A DNA stretch of 64,000 bases, taken from the NCBI RefSeq assembly GCF_001412215.1, contig NZ_LLWP01000001.1, positions 124,001-188,000 on the forward strand, given 5' to 3'. A program made the position numbers and the translations under genes. The stretch comes from Pedobacter sp. Hv1 (lineage in GTDB: Bacteria > Bacteroidota > Bacteroidia > Sphingobacteriales > Sphingobacteriaceae). Positions 9,513-18,248 of this stretch are shown here, one piece after another (the stretch's first letter is position 1; the number at the start of each line of letters is the position of its first letter). The notes under the pieces are model-generated. The model was not told where the DNA came from. It saw only the letters and a list, made by a program, of their open reading frames with translations, and did no database searches.

Positions 9513-9860
9513 TCAAATCCCCTTCACATCCTTCCTCACTTCCTTTCTCCATTGCTTACCAAAGGTCTGGTCTAAATATTTTGCAACTGTAGCATTATAA
9601 TCTTCAATACAAATATCATTGGGCACCATACAGCCGAAATCGAAATATTTGAGTTTATACTTTTGTTCAAACACCTCTTGTCCTTTTACACGTGTAGAAA
9701 CAATCCCTCCTAAAATCAGAAAATTAACCTTCCCTTTTTTAAGATCTACTTTGGCCTTCATCTTACTGTTTTCGCATTTTGTATCCACAATCGTTCTTCC
9801 TTCAACATTTGTTAGGAAAAAAACATAGAGTAATAAAATGGAGATGATACTAGTTTTCAT
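9513..9860 (-). CDS. Small secreted protein of unknown function
   Basis: 115 residues from ATG at 9860, starting MKTSIISILLLYVFF, a signal peptide with likely cleavage near residue 20-22 (VEG-RT). The mature part is basic, has three cysteines, and has a strand-rich middle (KVNFLILGGIVSTRV). I do not recognise the family. An upstream in-frame ATG would add 13 lysine-rich residues in front of the signal peptide, so the inner start is preferred. The gene is isolated, with no terminator hairpin; a repeat tract starts 8-10 bases after the stop. Confidence 0.55.
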   Translation of the reverse strand: MKTSIISILLLYVFFLTNVEGRTIVDTKCENSKMKAKVDLKKGKVNFLILGGIVSTRVKGQEVFEQKYKLKYFDFGCMVPNDICIEDYNATVAKYLDQTFGKQWRKEVRKDVKGI

Positions 9861-10144
9861 TTTGGTCTTTTTTTTTAAAAAGATGCTGTTTTTATACAAA
9901 TTCCATAAGAAAAAGAAAAACTAATCAGATCAACTCACTAAAGTTACTGTGTTACTGTGTAAAGCTTTTGTGGGTTAATTATTGAAATATTTGTATGTTT
10001 GATATTCAAAAAAACCTAAGTTGGCCTCTCTTCGTATCTATATCAAACTTTATTCTGATTGGAAGAATAAAGGCTAGCCTAGTCATTAACCAAATATCAA
10101 ATCAGCGTTATTTTAAATATGCTACAACTTAATTCTGTTCTATT
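9861..10144. other. Gap between divergent genes with one hairpin
   Basis: This AT-rich region should hold promoters for both the secreted-protein gene and asnB. A 9-bp perfect inverted repeat, CTTTATTCT (10048-10056) with AGAATAAAG (10064-10072), lies about 75 bases before asnB. It has no T run, so it is more likely a regulatory or RNA-leader structure than a terminator. No strong promoter match was found. Confidence 0.35.
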
Positions 10145-11992
10145 ATGTGCGGCATAACTGGATTTATAGACCACAATCATGTTTTAAATGAGCAAGACCT
10201 CAAAAATGCCTCCTCAATTCTACAACACAGGGGTGGCAACGGAAATGGTATCATCTTCGATCAAAAAGAACATTATACTTTAGGTATTGCAAACGAGCGT
10301 TTGGCTACTATAGATCTCAGTACCAAAGGCCAACAACCACTTACTTCTACCTGCGGCAATTACAGCATAACCTTTAATGGCACCATCTATAATTATCTAG
10401 AGCTTAGAGAATCATTAATTAAATATGGGCTTATCTTTTCTACACTAACCGATACCGAGGTTATTTTAGAAAGTTATAAAAAATGGGGTAACAGTGCATT
10501 TGAGAAACTGGATGGTTCTTTTGCTTTTGTAATTTTAGACCGAAAGCTGAACCAATTGATTGTTGCCAGAGACGAAATTGGTACCAAACCGCTGTTTTAT
10601 TACAAAACGAAAGGTTTTTATGCTTTTGCCTCAGAAATGAGAGCCTTATTTGCCTATCATGTAATTGAGAAAAAAATTAACCCTAATGCCTTGTCAACTT
10701 ATTTTAGGTATGGTTATTTTAAGGGCGAAGAAACCATTTACCAAGAAATTTTCAGATTTAAAAAGGGCTATCTCACCATTTTAGATATCCATAGTGGCAA
10801 CAGTTACGATGTACCCATTATTAGAAATAGGGCCCAACAACCAGCACAACCTATAAGTACAGAAACTGAAGCACAGATTTTAGATAAGATTGAAGAACTG
10901 TTAACCGAATCTATTTTAAAGAGAAATGTGGCCGATGTGCCAATTGGCGTTTTGTTAAGCGGAGGTTATGATAGTGCAACTGTAGCTGCCATTTTGCAAA
11001 AGAACCAAACCAAAAGAATTAAAACATTTACCATTGGTTTTGAGGGCGAAAAAATGGATGAAGCTCCACAAGCCCGTAAAATTGCAGAACATTTAAAAAC
11101 CAATCACCAAGAATTTCATCTCAAAAAAGACACCGCAAGTGCGATTTTAAAAAAACTACCAGAAATTTTTGAAGAACCCATTGGCGACAGTGGTGCCATT
11201 GCACTCCTATTTATCTCAGAAAAGGTAAATAAAGAAGTAAAAGTATTGTTAAGTGCTGAGGGTGGCGATGAACTATTTGGCGGCTATAGAACTTATGCTA
11301 AAGCACTAAAATTCGATTCTTTTCACCAAAAGAAATTACCGCAGTTTCTAAAAAATATCATTACAAGTGCACTTAAAAAAAGCAGCACAAAAACCAAAGC
11401 TATTATTGAAGCAGAGGGATTATTAAATAAATACCTAGAAATTAATGCTTGTTTTACCAACCAACAGTTAAACAAACTACTTCAAACCACAAGCACTACT
11501 AAAGTTAAGCCCAATGATCAGGTTCAAAATATCAAAGATCTTTTAATCTACGACCTGCACAATTACCTACCTAACGATCTTTTACACAAAAGCGATAAGT
11601 GTTTTATGAGTTTTGGTGTAGACAATAGAGATGCACTTTTAAAAACAGAGCTGATCAATTACCTTAAAACATTAGATTCTGAATGGTTTATTAGAGATGG
11701 GCAGCAAAAATATCTCTTAAAAAAGATCACCAACAAATATGTACCCGCTCATTTAATGGACAAACCAAAAAAAGGTTTCGTTATTCCGCTGGCTACTTGG
11801 TTAAACACCACATTTAAACCCTTGGTAGATATTTATTTAACCCCAGAAAAGTTAAATGTGCACAATTTATTGAATATTGAACAGGTACTCAAAATCAAAG
11901 CGAACTTTAAAAACAACGCTTCAGATTACAATGCGCAAAAAGTTTGGCTATTGCTGCAATTCCAGATGTGGTACGAACGTTGGATGGTTTAA
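10145..11992 (+). CDS. asnB: Asparagine synthase (glutamine-hydrolysing)
   Basis: Converts aspartate, glutamine and ATP to asparagine. The N terminus MCGITGF exposes Cys2, the amidotransferase nucleophile, after Met removal; class II glutaminase motifs follow (LQHRGGNG, ERLATIDLS). The synthetase half carries the PP-loop SGGYDS at 272-277 and EGGDELFGGYRTY. At 615 residues it has the usual length of Bacteroidota AsnB-like enzymes. Some paralogues amidate sugars or peptides in surface-polysaccharide clusters, but no such genes are nearby, so a housekeeping role is more likely. It stands alone, converging on the tonB-like gene through a shared terminator. Confidence 0.9.
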   Translation: MCGITGFIDHNHVLNEQDLKNASSILQHRGGNGNGIIFDQKEHYTLGIANERLATIDLSTKGQQPLTSTCGNYSITFNGTIYNYLELRESLIKYGLIFSTLTDTEVILESYKKWGNSAFEKLDGSFAFVILDRKLNQLIVARDEIGTKPLFYYKTKGFYAFASEMRALFAYHVIEKKINPNALSTYFRYGYFKGEETIYQEIFRFKKGYLTILDIHSGNSYDVPIIRNRAQQPAQPISTETEAQILDKIEELLTESILKRNVADVPIGVLLSGGYDSATVAAILQKNQTKRIKTFTIGFEGEKMDEAPQARKIAEHLKTNHQEFHLKKDTASAILKKLPEIFEEPIGDSGAIALLFISEKVNKEVKVLLSAEGGDELFGGYRTYAKALKFDSFHQKKLPQFLKNIITSALKKSSTKTKAIIEAEGLLNKYLEINACFTNQQLNKLLQTTSTTKVKPNDQVQNIKDLLIYDLHNYLPNDLLHKSDKCFMSFGVDNRDALLKTELINYLKTLDSEWFIRDGQQKYLLKKITNKYVPAHLMDKPKKGFVIPLATWLNTTFKPLVDIYLTPEKLNVHNLLNIEQVLKIKANFKNNASDYNAQKVWLLLQFQMWYERWMV

Positions 11993-11996
11993 TTTC

Positions 11997-12036
11997 AAAA
12001 AAAAGCGATGAACAAAATTGTCCATCGCTTAAAAAC
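11997..12036. terminator. Bidirectional terminator between asnB and the TonB gene
   Basis: Stem AAGCGATG (12003-12010) with CATCGCTT (12023-12030), 12-base loop, an 8-A run on the left that gives the U tract for the minus-strand TonB gene, and a weak run on the right. Confidence 0.85.
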
Positions 12037-12049
12037 AGGCTATTAATGG

Positions 12050-12892
12050 TTATTGTGTAATGGTATAATTAATAGGTAGGCTATATCTTACCCTTACTGG
12101 CATACTATTCTGCATACCAGGTTTCCATCTTGGCGATTTTTTGATTACCCTTACCGCTTCCTCATCACAACCTGCACCAATACCCCTGGTTACATTTACA
12201 TCGGTTATTGAACCGTCTTTCTCTACCACAAAATTCAAGTATACTTTACCCTGCACATTATTCTCTTGTGCCATATACGGATAGTTAAGTGTTTTTTGGA
12301 TAAACCTTGCCCAAGCTGACATTCCACCCGGAAACTCTGGATAAACCTCTAATCCGGCTGTAGAGTGTACAGAATTATCAACTGTACCTTCTGTAGCAGT
12401 TCCACCTCCGCCACCTGTACCTGGTTGGGTTACTGGGGTTGCATTCTCTTTACCTGTAACTCCCTCTTGGGTAGCACTTGCCACTACTGCATCTTTTATA
12501 TCGGCCAAGGTTACTGGAAGGAGATCTTCTACTGGTGCTTCTACTACTTTAATATTACTGGTAAAGTTGACCGTTTTTATTTTCTCTTTAATCGGCTCGG
12601 TCTTAACAGGTTCCTCTTTCTTAGGTTCCTCCTTTTTCATTTCATGAATTACATCAGGCGTAGTAATCTCAATAGCTGCTTGTACCACACGTTCTGGTTC
12701 TGGCTGGAAATGTGCATACACCATTGGCACTATAAACAAGGAAATAAATATTGAACCAGCAATAAATAAAGACTTGATTAAAATCGAATCAGACTGCATC
12801 CTCAATGCATAAGCACCATAGTTTTTGTTTCTGTTACTAAATACGAGAGCGAGCCACTCGCTACCGTACAAATTTGATGAATTATTGAACAT
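12050..12892 (-). CDS. TonB-family energy transducer
   Basis: 280 residues: a short cytoplasmic start with the NKNYGAYALR motif common in Bacteroidota TonB proteins, one membrane helix at about 44-62, a Lys/Glu/Pro-rich periplasmic spacer (about 90-110), a Gly/Thr-rich linker, and a C-terminal TonB domain from about 188 (YPEFPGGMSAW; GKVYLNFVVEKDGSITDV). It would couple the proton motive force to outer-membrane receptors, together with ExbB/ExbD encoded elsewhere. No receptor gene is adjacent; the nearest is at 19.8 kb. Several TonB paralogues are usual in this group, so the partner is unknown. Confidence 0.88.
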   Translation of the reverse strand: MFNNSSNLYGSEWLALVFSNRNKNYGAYALRMQSDSILIKSLFIAGSIFISLFIVPMVYAHFQPEPERVVQAAIEITTPDVIHEMKKEEPKKEEPVKTEPIKEKIKTVNFTSNIKVVEAPVEDLLPVTLADIKDAVVASATQEGVTGKENATPVTQPGTGGGGGTATEGTVDNSVHSTAGLEVYPEFPGGMSAWARFIQKTLNYPYMAQENNVQGKVYLNFVVEKDGSITDVNVTRGIGAGCDEEAVRVIKKSPRWKPGMQNSMPVRVRYSLPINYTITQ

Positions 12893-13243
12893 AGCTTTAA
12901 GTTTTTATACAACTATGATGTTAGTTATTTACTTATTCCATAAAAATTTTGAAAAATATTTTTCTACAAGTGATTTATGCACTAATTCATGCTAAAAAAA
13001 TCGGAACAAGGATATATTAAATAGACCAAACCAGTAAAAAGCTATAGATCATATAGCAACTAAAGAGACTGTAAATATGAAAATCGAATTTAAACAGATC
13101 ATAATTACATTACTTTATTTTTAGTTTTCAACATAAAAAATCGTGTTTTAATAAAAAATGTATGAATTTTTCTAGTTTTTGATAAAATTTGATTGAAAAA
13201 ACAGATTAAAAATTATATTTTTGGATAAAATTTAAACAAATCA
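12893..13243. other. AT-rich divergent promoter region, tonB-like gene and glnA
   Basis: About 350 bases with no gene. It must drive both flanking divergent genes. The glnA promoter is recognisable at the right end. The remainder is A/T homopolymer-rich, and I see no operator or riboswitch-like structure in it. Confidence 0.4.
13192..13223 (+). promoter_or_regulatory. Promoter of type III glutamine synthetase
   Basis: TATTTTTG at 13216-13223 matches the -7 consensus TAnnTTTG, and ATTG at 13192-13195 lies 20 bases upstream as a weak -33 box. The predicted transcript starts about 16 bases before the ATG. Confidence 0.5.
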
Positions 13244-15427
13244 ATGAAAAGTCTAAGAACAATTGCGTTAAACGAGGCACAAAACAGAGTTTCGCCAGAA
13301 GTTAAGGCCCCTTCAGCTAAAATTTCTGAATTTTTCGGATCAAATGTTTTTGATAAGAAAAAAATGAGAGACTTCTTATCTAAAGAAGTTTATGAAAAAT
13401 TAATTTCTACCATCGATCAAGGAGAATTAATTAATCAGGAAGATGCCAATCAGATTGCTTCTGCCATGAAAACATGGGCAATGGCCAAAGGCGCTACGCA
13501 TTATACACATTGGTTTCAACCCTTAACTGGTTCTACAGCCGAAAAACACGATTCGTTTTTTGAGCCGAGCGGCGATGGTGCTATCGAAAAATTTGCTGGT
13601 AGTGCATTAGTTCAACAAGAACCAGATGCTTCAAGTTTTCCTAACGGAGGTATCCGTAATACTTTCGAAGCACGTGGGTATACCGCTTGGGACCCTTCGT
13701 CTCCGGCATTTATTATGGAAAGCAAAGCTGGTAAAACACTTTGTATTCCGACCGTATTTGTTTCTTATACAGGTGAGGCTTTAGATTACAAAGCTCCCCT
13801 ATTAAAAGCATTGGCAGCTATGGATAAAGCAGCTGTTGATGTTTGTCAATATTTTGATAAAGGCATTACCAGAGTTACCGCATCTTTGGGTATTGAGCAA
13901 GAATATTTCTTGGTAGATTTAGCTTTGTTCAATGCACGTCCAGATTTAGTTTTAACAGGTCGTGCCTTATTTGGTCACATGTCTGCCAAAGGACAACAAT
14001 TAGAAGATCATTATTTCGGTTCTATTCCTGAGCGTGTGTATGCGTACATGGTAGATTTCGAAAACGAAGCACTTAAATTAGGTATTCCTTTAAAAACCCG
14101 TCACAACGAGGTAGCACCTTCTCAATTTGAGTGTGCCCCTATTTACGAAGAAATCAATTTAGCCATTGATCACAATCAATTGTTGATGGATTTAATGGAA
14201 AAAGTTGCTCGCAGACATAATTTCAAAGTTTTATTACACGAGAAACCTTATGCTGGCATTAACGGATCTGGAAAACACAACAACTGGTCGTTAATTACCG
14301 ATACTGGCAAAAACTTGTTGGCACCTGGTAAAACACCAAAAAACAACTTGATGTTTTTGACCTTCTTTGTAAACACCATCAAAGCAGTACATGAGCATGC
14401 CGATTTGTTAAGAGCGAGTATTACTTCTGTAAGCAACGATCACCGTTTAGGTGCCAACGAAGCTCCTCCAGCAATCATTTCTATCTTCTTAGGTCAACAA
14501 TTAGACGAGATTTTAGATGAGATTGAGCACTCTCGCATCAGCAAAAAAATTAAAGAAGACAATGGACTTTGGTTAGGTATTCCTAAAATTCCTCAAATTT
14601 TATTAGACAATACCGATCGTAACCGTACTTCTCCTTTTGCTTTTACAGGTAACAAATTCGAGTTAAGAGCAGTAGGTTCTTCGGCCAACTCTTCTGCACC
14701 GATGACCGTTTTAAATGCTATTGTAGCTGACCAGTTAGCGAAATTTAAGGTTGATGTAGATAAATTGATCAAAAAAGGCGATAAAAAAGACGTTGCATTG
14801 TTAACGGTAATCAAAAGATACATCAAAGAATCTAAAGACATTCGTTTTGAAGGTAATGGTTATAGCCAAGAATGGGCTGATGAGGCTGCTAAACGTGGCT
14901 TATCTAACATCAAAACTACACCTAAAGCTTTAGATGCTTATGTAAGCGATAAAACTACAGAGCTATTTACCAAAACCAACATCTTTAGCAAACGCGAATT
15001 GCATGCCCGTCATGAAATTTTGTTAGAAAGTTTCTACAAAAAACTACAGATCGAGGCTCGTGTAATGGGCGAAGTTACCAATAGTCAGATTTTACCGGCA
15101 GCCATCCACTATCAAAATACATTGATAGAAAATGCCAAAGGTTTAAAAGAATTAGGTTTAAGTAAAGAGGCTATTGCTACACCATTGGCGATTATCAATG
15201 CGCTTTCTGAGCACATTGGCATCATTAAAACCAACATTGATGCCATGTTGGAACAACGCAAAAAAACCAACACTATTGAAGACAGTCGTGACAAAGCGAT
15301 TGGTTATGATGAGAATGTTAAGGTTTATTTTGACACCATCCGTTACCATACTGATAAATTGGAGCAGATTGTTGATGACAGTGTTTGGCCTTTACCAAAA
15401 TTCAGAGAATTACTCTTTTTAAAATAA
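13244..15427 (+). CDS. glnN: Glutamine synthetase type III
   Basis: A 727-residue GSIII, the long glutamine synthetase found in Bacteroidota and cyanobacteria; it assimilates ammonia onto glutamate with ATP. The GS catalytic segments are present: GIEQEYFLVD for metal and glutamate binding, NGSGKHNNWSL for ATP binding, and the glutamate flap region NEAPPAI. The N-terminal (TAWDPSSPAF) and C-terminal extensions match the GSIII plan, and the length is normal. It is a single-gene unit with its own promoter and terminator, close to the glutamine users purL and asnB but not co-transcribed with them. Confidence 0.95.
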   Translation: MKSLRTIALNEAQNRVSPEVKAPSAKISEFFGSNVFDKKKMRDFLSKEVYEKLISTIDQGELINQEDANQIASAMKTWAMAKGATHYTHWFQPLTGSTAEKHDSFFEPSGDGAIEKFAGSALVQQEPDASSFPNGGIRNTFEARGYTAWDPSSPAFIMESKAGKTLCIPTVFVSYTGEALDYKAPLLKALAAMDKAAVDVCQYFDKGITRVTASLGIEQEYFLVDLALFNARPDLVLTGRALFGHMSAKGQQLEDHYFGSIPERVYAYMVDFENEALKLGIPLKTRHNEVAPSQFECAPIYEEINLAIDHNQLLMDLMEKVARRHNFKVLLHEKPYAGINGSGKHNNWSLITDTGKNLLAPGKTPKNNLMFLTFFVNTIKAVHEHADLLRASITSVSNDHRLGANEAPPAIISIFLGQQLDEILDEIEHSRISKKIKEDNGLWLGIPKIPQILLDNTDRNRTSPFAFTGNKFELRAVGSSANSSAPMTVLNAIVADQLAKFKVDVDKLIKKGDKKDVALLTVIKRYIKESKDIRFEGNGYSQEWADEAAKRGLSNIKTTPKALDAYVSDKTTELFTKTNIFSKRELHARHEILLESFYKKLQIEARVMGEVTNSQILPAAIHYQNTLIENAKGLKELGLSKEAIATPLAIINALSEHIGIIKTNIDAMLEQRKKTNTIEDSRDKAIGYDENVKVYFDTIRYHTDKLEQIVDDSVWPLPKFRELLFLK

Positions 15428-15450
15428 GAAAGGCGAAAGCTATAAGATTT

Positions 15451-15482
15451 AAGGCGTAGGGTTTGCTCTACGCCTTTTTTTT
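15451..15482 (+). terminator. Terminator of glutamine synthetase gene
   Basis: Stem AAGGCGTAG (15451-15459) with CTACGCCTT (15468-15476), 8-base loop, 8-T run. Confidence 0.92.
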
Positions 15483-15522
15483 GTTTTTATACTTTTAACC
15501 GATTTTATAGCACCCAAACCCT

Positions 15523-15625
15523 GCATTATAAACGGGATGGAAATGGAAAGCCCACAGGCGAGGAACGAGCCGAGGACTTGCAATGCACAGCCCCAACTAC
15601 ATTGGTTCGTGTCCCACGAACCTTA
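15523..15625. repeat. GC-rich dispersed element with terminal hairpin
   Basis: Between glnN and purM lies a GC-rich block about 100 bases long. Two related sub-units, GATGGAAATGGAAAGCCC and ACTTGCAATGCACAGCCCC, flank AGGCGAGGAACGAGCCGAGG. A perfect 8-bp hairpin follows, GGTTCGTG (15604-15611), loop TCC, CACGAACC (15615-15622). The composition is unlike the surroundings. From memory, similar blocks recur between genes of Sphingobacteriaceae, so this is probably a dispersed non-coding repeat. It is not a terminator, since no T run follows. Confidence 0.55.
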
Positions 15626-15713
15626 ATTAAAACCACTGTTTTTGCTTTTCAAAAAAAATGCTTTACTCCCCAAACCTTTTACCTTTTACCTTCCTCCTTT
15701 TACCTTAAAAACT

Positions 15714-15721
15714 TATCTTTG
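15714..15721 (+). promoter_or_regulatory. -7 promoter element of purM, close to the start codon
   Basis: TATCTTTG is a full match to TAnnTTTG and ends only 7 bases before the ATG at 15729. Transcription would begin within a few bases of the start codon, giving a near-leaderless mRNA. It also excludes the upstream in-frame ATG at 15642 as the start. Confidence 0.65.
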
Positions 15722-15728
15722 CAAGCAT

Positions 15729-16910
15729 ATGAGCGATAACAGATACAACCAGCGTGGCGTTTCTGCATCAAAAGAAGATGTACATGCGGCGATCAAAAAT
15801 ATTGACAAAGGCATTTTTCCACAGGCATTTTGTAAAATCATTCCAGATATTTTAGGCAATGATGAGGCTTATTGCAACATTATGCATGCTGATGGGGCTG
15901 GTACCAAATCTTCCTTAGCTTATACCTATTGGAAAGAAACTGGCGATATTTCTGTTTGGAAAGGCATTGCACAAGATGCAATCATCATGAATTTGGATGA
16001 TTTGATCTGTGTGGGGGCTACTGAAAACATCTTGTTATCCTCAACCATTGGTCGCAACAAAAACCTGATCCCTGGCGAAGTAATTGCTGCTATTATTAAT
16101 GGTACAGAAGAAATTTTGGCCGATTTGAGGGCATTGGGTATCTCTATTTATTCTACTGGTGGCGAAACGGCCGATGTAGGCGATCTGGTAAGAACAATTA
16201 TTGTCGATTCTACAGTTACTTGTCGTTTAAAACGCGAAGAGGTGATCAGCAACCACACCATACAAGAGGGAGACCTGATTGTGGGTCTGGCTTCTTACGG
16301 ACAAGCTACTTACGAAACTGAATACAATGGTGGCATGGGTTCTAATGGTTTAACTTCTGCCCGTCATGATGTGTTTGAAAAATCTATCGCAAACAACTAT
16401 CCAGAAAGTTTTGACCCTGCTGTACCTTTTGACCTGATATTTTCTGGCGGTAAAAAATTAACCGACCAAGTTCAAATTGATGAACAAGCAAGCATTACTG
16501 CTGGCAAATTGGTGCTTTCGCCTACGCGTACTTATGCACCCGTAATTAAGAAAGTATTAGATCAACATAGAAAAGATATCCATGGCTTGGTACATTGTAG
16601 TGGTGGTGCACAAACTAAGGTGCTGCACTTTATTAACGATGATGTGCATGTAATTAAGGATAACTTATTCCCTATTCCTCCGCTATTTAAACTGATTCAA
16701 GAGCAATCTGGAACAGAATGGAAGGAAATGTACAAAGTGTTTAATATGGGACACAGAATGGAGCTTTATGTACCTGCAGCCATTGCCGAAAGTATCATTG
16801 CCATTTCTAAAAGCTTTAACATCGACGCACAGGTAATTGGTCGTGTAGAAAGAGGAAGCCAAAAACAAGTTACTTTAAGTAGTGAGTTTGGGACCTTTGT
16901 TTACCATTAA
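15729..16910 (+). CDS. purM: Phosphoribosylformylglycinamidine cyclo-ligase (AIR synthetase)
   Basis: The fifth purine step: FGAM plus ATP closes the imidazole ring to give AIR. 393 residues, normal for Bacteroidota PurM, which is longer than the E. coli enzyme. MHADGAGTKSSLAY holds the nucleotide-binding segment, TGGETADVGDLV the second conserved block, and HCSGGAQTKVLHF and FNMGHRMELYV the C-terminal domain. The start MSDNRYNQRGV is chosen because the promoter lies in the 29-codon upstream extension, which is low-complexity. No hairpin terminator follows: AAGTTTT and AAGTAGT heptamers begin directly after the stop codon. Confidence 0.93.
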   Translation: MSDNRYNQRGVSASKEDVHAAIKNIDKGIFPQAFCKIIPDILGNDEAYCNIMHADGAGTKSSLAYTYWKETGDISVWKGIAQDAIIMNLDDLICVGATENILLSSTIGRNKNLIPGEVIAAIINGTEEILADLRALGISIYSTGGETADVGDLVRTIIVDSTVTCRLKREEVISNHTIQEGDLIVGLASYGQATYETEYNGGMGSNGLTSARHDVFEKSIANNYPESFDPAVPFDLIFSGGKKLTDQVQIDEQASITAGKLVLSPTRTYAPVIKKVLDQHRKDIHGLVHCSGGAQTKVLHFINDDVHVIKDNLFPIPPLFKLIQEQSGTEWKEMYKVFNMGHRMELYVPAAIAESIIAISKSFNIDAQVIGRVERGSQKQVTLSSEFGTFVYH

Positions 16911-17208
16911 AAAGTTTTAAGTAGTAAGTTCTAAGTAATAAGTTTTGGGCGCTTTACGCTTTCAGCCTTAAGCTTTCCGCTAGATGAAGAAGTAGTAAGT
17001 TCTAAATAATAAGTTTTAAGCTTGGGCGCTTTACGCTTTCTGCAAATACTATTGACTATTAACCAATGAACAATTGAACTAATACGATCAATGAACTTAT
17101 AGCCTTATCAGTCTGAGCCTGTCGAAGACAATGAACCAATGAACTATTAAACCAATCTATTTCCCATTCCCTATTTCCTATTTACTATTTCCTATTCCCT
17201 ACTTTCTA
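16911..17208. repeat. Heptamer and octamer repeat tract with one GTCGAAGAC element
   Basis: The whole gap is repeat. AAGTnnn units start right after the purM stop. They pass at the same 7-base step into GGGCGCT, TTACGCT and TTAAGCT units (to 16978), and a second shorter copy follows (16983-17040). Octamer-phase CAATGAAC-like units fill 17063-17160, interrupted by TCAGTCTGAGCCTGTCGAAG at 17108-17127. From 17157 CTATTTC/CTATTCC units run at a strict 7-base step up to the stop of the dienelactone hydrolase gene. Confidence 0.88.
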
Positions 17209-18060
17209 TTAACCAACTTTAGCCTTAAACAAATCTATCGTTCTTTTCCAAGCCAATTTAGCAGCTACCTCATTGTACCTTGTTGGCGAAGTATCGTTAT
17301 TAAAAGCATGGTTTACACCATCGTAGATAAAGAGTTGATAATCGATCTTATTTTGTTTTAAAGCGGCCTCATAAGCGGGGATTCCTGCATTGATGCGTTC
17401 GTCTAAACCTCCATAATGCAACATCACACTAGCTTTGATCTTGGGCACATCTTCTGCTTTAGCTTGTGCTCCATAATACGCTACGGCAGCATTTAATTTA
17501 GGGTCGTTTACTGCCAGTTTATTGGCCATACCCCCACCCCAGCAAAAACCTACACAGGCCGTTTTGCCATTACCATCTTTGTGGTTACGTAAATAATCTA
17601 ATCCTTTTAAATAGTTCTGTAGGTTTTTTTCGGCATCTAGTTTACCGATCAGCTCTCTTCCTTTATCTTCATCGGCAGGTGTGCCTCCTAATGGCGATAA
17701 GGCATCGATACCCAATGCCAAGAAACCTTCGGCAGCAACTCTTTTGGTTACCTCAATAATGTGCGGATTTAGGCCTCTGTTCTCGTGGATTACCACTACT
17801 GTACCCAATTTCTTTTTACCTTTTGGTTTAACCAACACACCTTTCATCTCTCCTTCTACACCTGTATAGGTAATGTTTTCAATAATCAGGTTATCATCGT
17901 TAATTGTGGCCGCCACCACATAGTTATTTTCTAATAAAGGCAATAGGGTTAACGCCATAGCCGTACCACCCGCTAAGATGGCCAGTTTTTTCATGAAATC
18001 TTTTCTACTCAGTTTACTGTGGGTATAAGAGTCGTACAGGTTGATAATTTGCTGATCCAT
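17209..18060 (-). CDS. Dienelactone hydrolase family protein, exported
   Basis: 283 residues. The N terminus (LSRKDFMKKLAILAGG, hydrophobic to about residue 42) resembles a Tat-like signal with RK in place of RR, so export is likely but the route is uncertain. The alpha/beta-hydrolase core shows the dienelactone hydrolase nucleophile Cys173 in GFCWGGG, acid Asp in YGGLDERI and His in VNHAFN. Family enzymes hydrolyse enol-lactones and other esters; the substrate here is unknown. The gene is single. Its stop codon abuts a CTATTCC-type repeat tract and there is no hairpin terminator. Confidence 0.87.
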   Translation of the reverse strand: MDQQIINLYDSYTHSKLSRKDFMKKLAILAGGTAMALTLLPLLENNYVVAATINDDNLIIENITYTGVEGEMKGVLVKPKGKKKLGTVVVIHENRGLNPHIIEVTKRVAAEGFLALGIDALSPLGGTPADEDKGRELIGKLDAEKNLQNYLKGLDYLRNHKDGNGKTACVGFCWGGGMANKLAVNDPKLNAAVAYYGAQAKAEDVPKIKASVMLHYGGLDERINAGIPAYEAALKQNKIDYQLFIYDGVNHAFNNDTSPTRYNEVAAKLAWKRTIDLFKAKVG

Positions 18061-18152
18061 TATATTTTGCCTTTAAAATTTAACACTAAGATTTTGATGT
18101 ATTGAAGATAAGCATTAAATGGATGTTGAAATGTATCTTATGTGTTAGGAAT

Positions 18153-18186
18153 AAAAAACTCTGGTTCGTGAAGCTACGAACCAGAG
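18153..18186 (-). terminator. Terminator of the astacin-like gene
   Basis: An 11-bp perfect stem, CTCTGGTTCGT (18159-18169) with ACGAACCAGAG (18176-18186). On the minus strand it is followed by a 6-T run (A run at 18153-18158). Its GGTTCGT arm is also used in the hairpin at 15604-15622. Confidence 0.9.
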
Positions 18187-18248
18187 ACAAATAATTAACA
18201 AAAACTGCCATCAATTGATAGATAGTTTTTGATCTGACTTTCTATTTA

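Noticed and set aside
12365..12754. Plus-strand 129-codon frame rich in Cys, Trp and Phe
   Set aside because: Antisense shadow of the repetitive Lys/Glu/Pro/Gly linker of the TonB protein.
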